A stretch of 46,995 nt of DNA from Glycocaulis profundi (GTDB lineage Bacteria; Pseudomonadota; Alphaproteobacteria; Caulobacterales; Maricaulaceae), in assembly GCA_007050995.1 (NCBI GenBank), contig VJOU01000021.1, positions 1 to 46,995 of the forward strand. Direction: 5' to 3'. A program made the position numbers and the translations under genes. Below the pieces are notes generated by a model that did not search any database, had not been told where the DNA came from, and worked only from the letters and a program-made list of their open reading frames with translations. Below, in pieces: positions 45,583-46,995 of the stretch; within the stretch, counting starts at the first letter, position 1; every line of letters starts with the position of its first letter.

Positions 45583-46016
45583 ACCGGCACGCGCCCGCCC
45601 TGAAGCCGGTCGCGCAGTTCCGCGGCCAGCGGCACGTCCGGCGCGGGCATGGCATAGTTCGCCAGATCCTTCGGTCGGACCCAGGCGATCTGCTGGCCTT
45701 CCTTCGGGTCGGGGAAGCCGTCCCATTTGCGGCAGACGTAAAGCGGCATGAGCAGATGACGCCCATCCGGCATCGGATGGGAGGCGAAGGCGAAGGGCTG
45801 CAGACAGCGTTCGCATGGTTCCACCCCCAGTTCCTCGCGCAGTTCGCGCGTGACGGCCGCCTCGGGCCGTTCGCCGGGTTCGATCTTGCCGCCGGGGAAC
45901 TCCCACAGCCCCCCGTCGGTCTTGTGATCGGGCCGGCGCGCGATCAGCACGCGTCCATCCTCGTCGAGAAGCGCGCAGGCCGCGACCAGCAGCATCTTCC
46001 CGTTCTCAATGGTCAT
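45579..46016 (-). CDS. mutT: MutT-type Nudix hydrolase (8-oxo-dGTP diphosphatase)
   Basis: A 145-residue Nudix protein. The Nudix box is complete: G43 x5 E49 x7 R57-E58-L x E61-E62 x G64. The surrounding WEFPGGKIEPGE, the N-terminal VAACALLDEDGRVLIARRP and the later HLLMPLYVCRKWDG are typical of MutT, which removes oxidised dGTP to prevent A:T to C:G mutations. The length is close to E. coli MutT. It is placed after a PPIase gene (52-bp gap) and its stop overlaps the presumed pilin start. Confidence 0.93.
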   Translation of the reverse strand: MTIENGKMLLVAACALLDEDGRVLIARRPDHKTDGGLWEFPGGKIEPGERPEAAVTRELREELGVEPCERCLQPFAFASHPMPDGRHLLMPLYVCRKWDGFPDPKEGQQIAWVRPKDLANYAMPAPDVPLAAELRDRLQGGRVPV

Positions 46017-46068
46017 GATTTACAGCCTCGGCGTTAAAGTCAGGTGAGCGGACGTGGTTTACGCGGCG

Positions 46069-46995
46069 TCAACCGCCCGAGGAAGCCTCGGAGGCGCCCT
46101 CGTCGTTTTCGGTGTCCGGCGCCGCGTCGCGGTCCTCGGGCTCAGCCGCCTCCTCGGCGGGGCGGCGGAGCAAAGGCGGGATGGCGTTGGCGGTGCGCAG
46201 GACCGGATAGGTCCGGCGGATGTCCGTCAGCAGCCGCTCGATACCCTCCATGGTCAGGAAGCGCACGATGCCGGGACGCAGCTCGTCCAGCCCCGGGCGG
46301 GGCAGGGTGCGGCGCTGCTCGACCTTGACCACGTGCCAGCCGTATTCGCTGCGGAAGGGCGAGGACACCTCGCCGGGCGGGGTGGAGAACACCGCCCGGG
46401 ACAGCTCGGGCAGCACCGCGTCGCGGCTCATCCAGCCCAGATCCCCGCCATCGGCCCGCGAGGCCGGGTCGCGGCTCACGCGCCGGGCCAGCGCGGCGAA
46501 GTCCTGACCCTCGGCCAGCAGGCGGGCGACCTCGTCGATCTCGTTCTGGGTGGCGGTCAGGATGTGGCGCGCGCGGGCCTCCTCGAGCGCCGGGACCAGC
46601 TCGCGCTGGCGCGAATAGACGCGCTCGACGGCCTCCTCGGTGACCGCGCGCGACACGGCTGTCTCCACAAGGATGTTGCCCAGGATACGCTCCTCGGCGG
46701 CGGCGAGCCTGCGGCGGGCTTCCACGTCCTCGTGCAGCCCCCGGCGGCGGGCCTCAAGCGCCAGCAGGCGCTGCTCGATCAGCTCGTCCAGAACCTCCGT
46801 GAACATTGGATCGGAGACGTCCAGCGCGTCGCCGTCCTCGATCAGCCCGCGCGAGACGGCTTCGCGCCGGACTTCCGAGACATAGACCGACGTGCCGCCG
46901 ACCTGCGCGGCCGGGGCGTCGCCGGGGCCGGCGGGCGGCAGGTCGGCGAAGTGCAGGATGCGGCCCGTGCGCGTGCCCTGGGCCGCCGGGCGCTC
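46069..46995 (-). CDS. Parvulin-type peptidyl-prolyl isomerase (SurA/PpiC-like), N-terminus cut by window edge
   Basis: The frame is open from the right edge. A SurA/PrsA-like N-terminal helical part (VYVSEVRREAVSRGLIEDG, FTEVLDELIEQRLLALEARRRGL) is followed by a parvulin domain: ARARHILTAT, LAEGQDFAALARRVSRDPASRADGGDLGWMSRDAVLPEL, and SPFRSEYGWHVVKVEQRR. A C-terminal acidic tail (AEEAAEPEDRDAAPDTENDEG) ends the protein. Such proteins are periplasmic chaperones for outer-membrane proteins. The signal or anchor sequence lies beyond the window. The ATG at 46806 is internal, since homologous-looking sequence continues upstream of it. Confidence 0.85.
   Translation of the reverse strand, partial: ERPAAQGTRTGRILHFADLPPAGPGDAPAAQVGGTSVYVSEVRREAVSRGLIEDGDALDVSDPMFTEVLDELIEQRLLALEARRRGLHEDVEARRRLAAAEERILGNILVETAVSRAVTEEAVERVYSRQRELVPALEEARARHILTATQNEIDEVARLLAEGQDFAALARRVSRDPASRADGGDLGWMSRDAVLPELSRAVFSTPPGEVSSPFRSEYGWHVVKVEQRRTLPRPGLDELRPGIVRFLTMEGIERLLTDIRRTYPVLRTANAIPPLLRRPAEEAAEPEDRDAAPDTENDEGASEASSGG

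Overview
The window is GC-rich DNA from what looks like an alphaproteobacterium, probably a Hyphomonadaceae/Maricaulales-type marine or aquatic organism. This is inferred from a split metH preceded by metF and an ArsR-methyltransferase fusion, a RimB-RimK fusion protein, an adjacent mlaA-mlaC pair, a FecI/FecR/TonB-receptor set, an Flp pilin and the very high GC third-position bias. No rRNA, CRISPR array, phage structural gene or integrase is seen.

Region 1 (1-12.9 kb) is mostly core genome. It holds the end of an IS3-family insertion sequence, a secreted fasciclin-domain protein, a RimB-RimK fusion, a glutathionyl-hydroquinone reductase, a palindromic intergenic repeat, and a tightly coupled methionine/one-carbon operon on the minus strand (ArsR-methyltransferase, metF, metH N-part, metH C-part) headed by a perfect 16-bp palindrome. 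Then come mlaA-mlaC-HAD hydrolase (outer-membrane lipid asymmetry), a SIMPL-domain periplasmic protein and a CAT-anticodon tRNA, best read as tRNA-Ile2.

Region 2 (about 12.9-37.5 kb) is accessory. In 24.5 kb there are six AraC-family regulators, six short-chain dehydrogenases (two with Tat-type leaders), an aldo/keto reductase, an MFS transporter, a complete RND efflux operon, a DUF2306-type membrane protein, a VOC-family protein, a secreted protein of unknown function and an OmpA-like protein. Six transcription units here carry the same operator: two direct half-sites resembling GATCRGGCA exactly 21 bp apart. All six point the same way, and five of them end 54-65 bp before the start codon. 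This suggests one shared, AraC-controlled regulon for reduction and efflux of reactive carbonyl, quinone or similar small molecules. The region is bracketed by a 25-nt imperfect inverted repeat with TG...CA outer ends, next to the tRNA.

Region 3 (37.5-47 kb) starts with a cell-surface signalling operon: ECF sigma factor, FecR anti-sigma factor, TonB receptor with an N-terminal STN signalling domain, and a translationally coupled gamma-glutamyltransferase. On the opposite strand follow a D-2-hydroxyacid dehydrogenase, an Flp-type pilin whose only plausible start is CTG overlapping the mutT stop, MutT, and a parvulin-type peptidyl-prolyl isomerase cut by the window edge.
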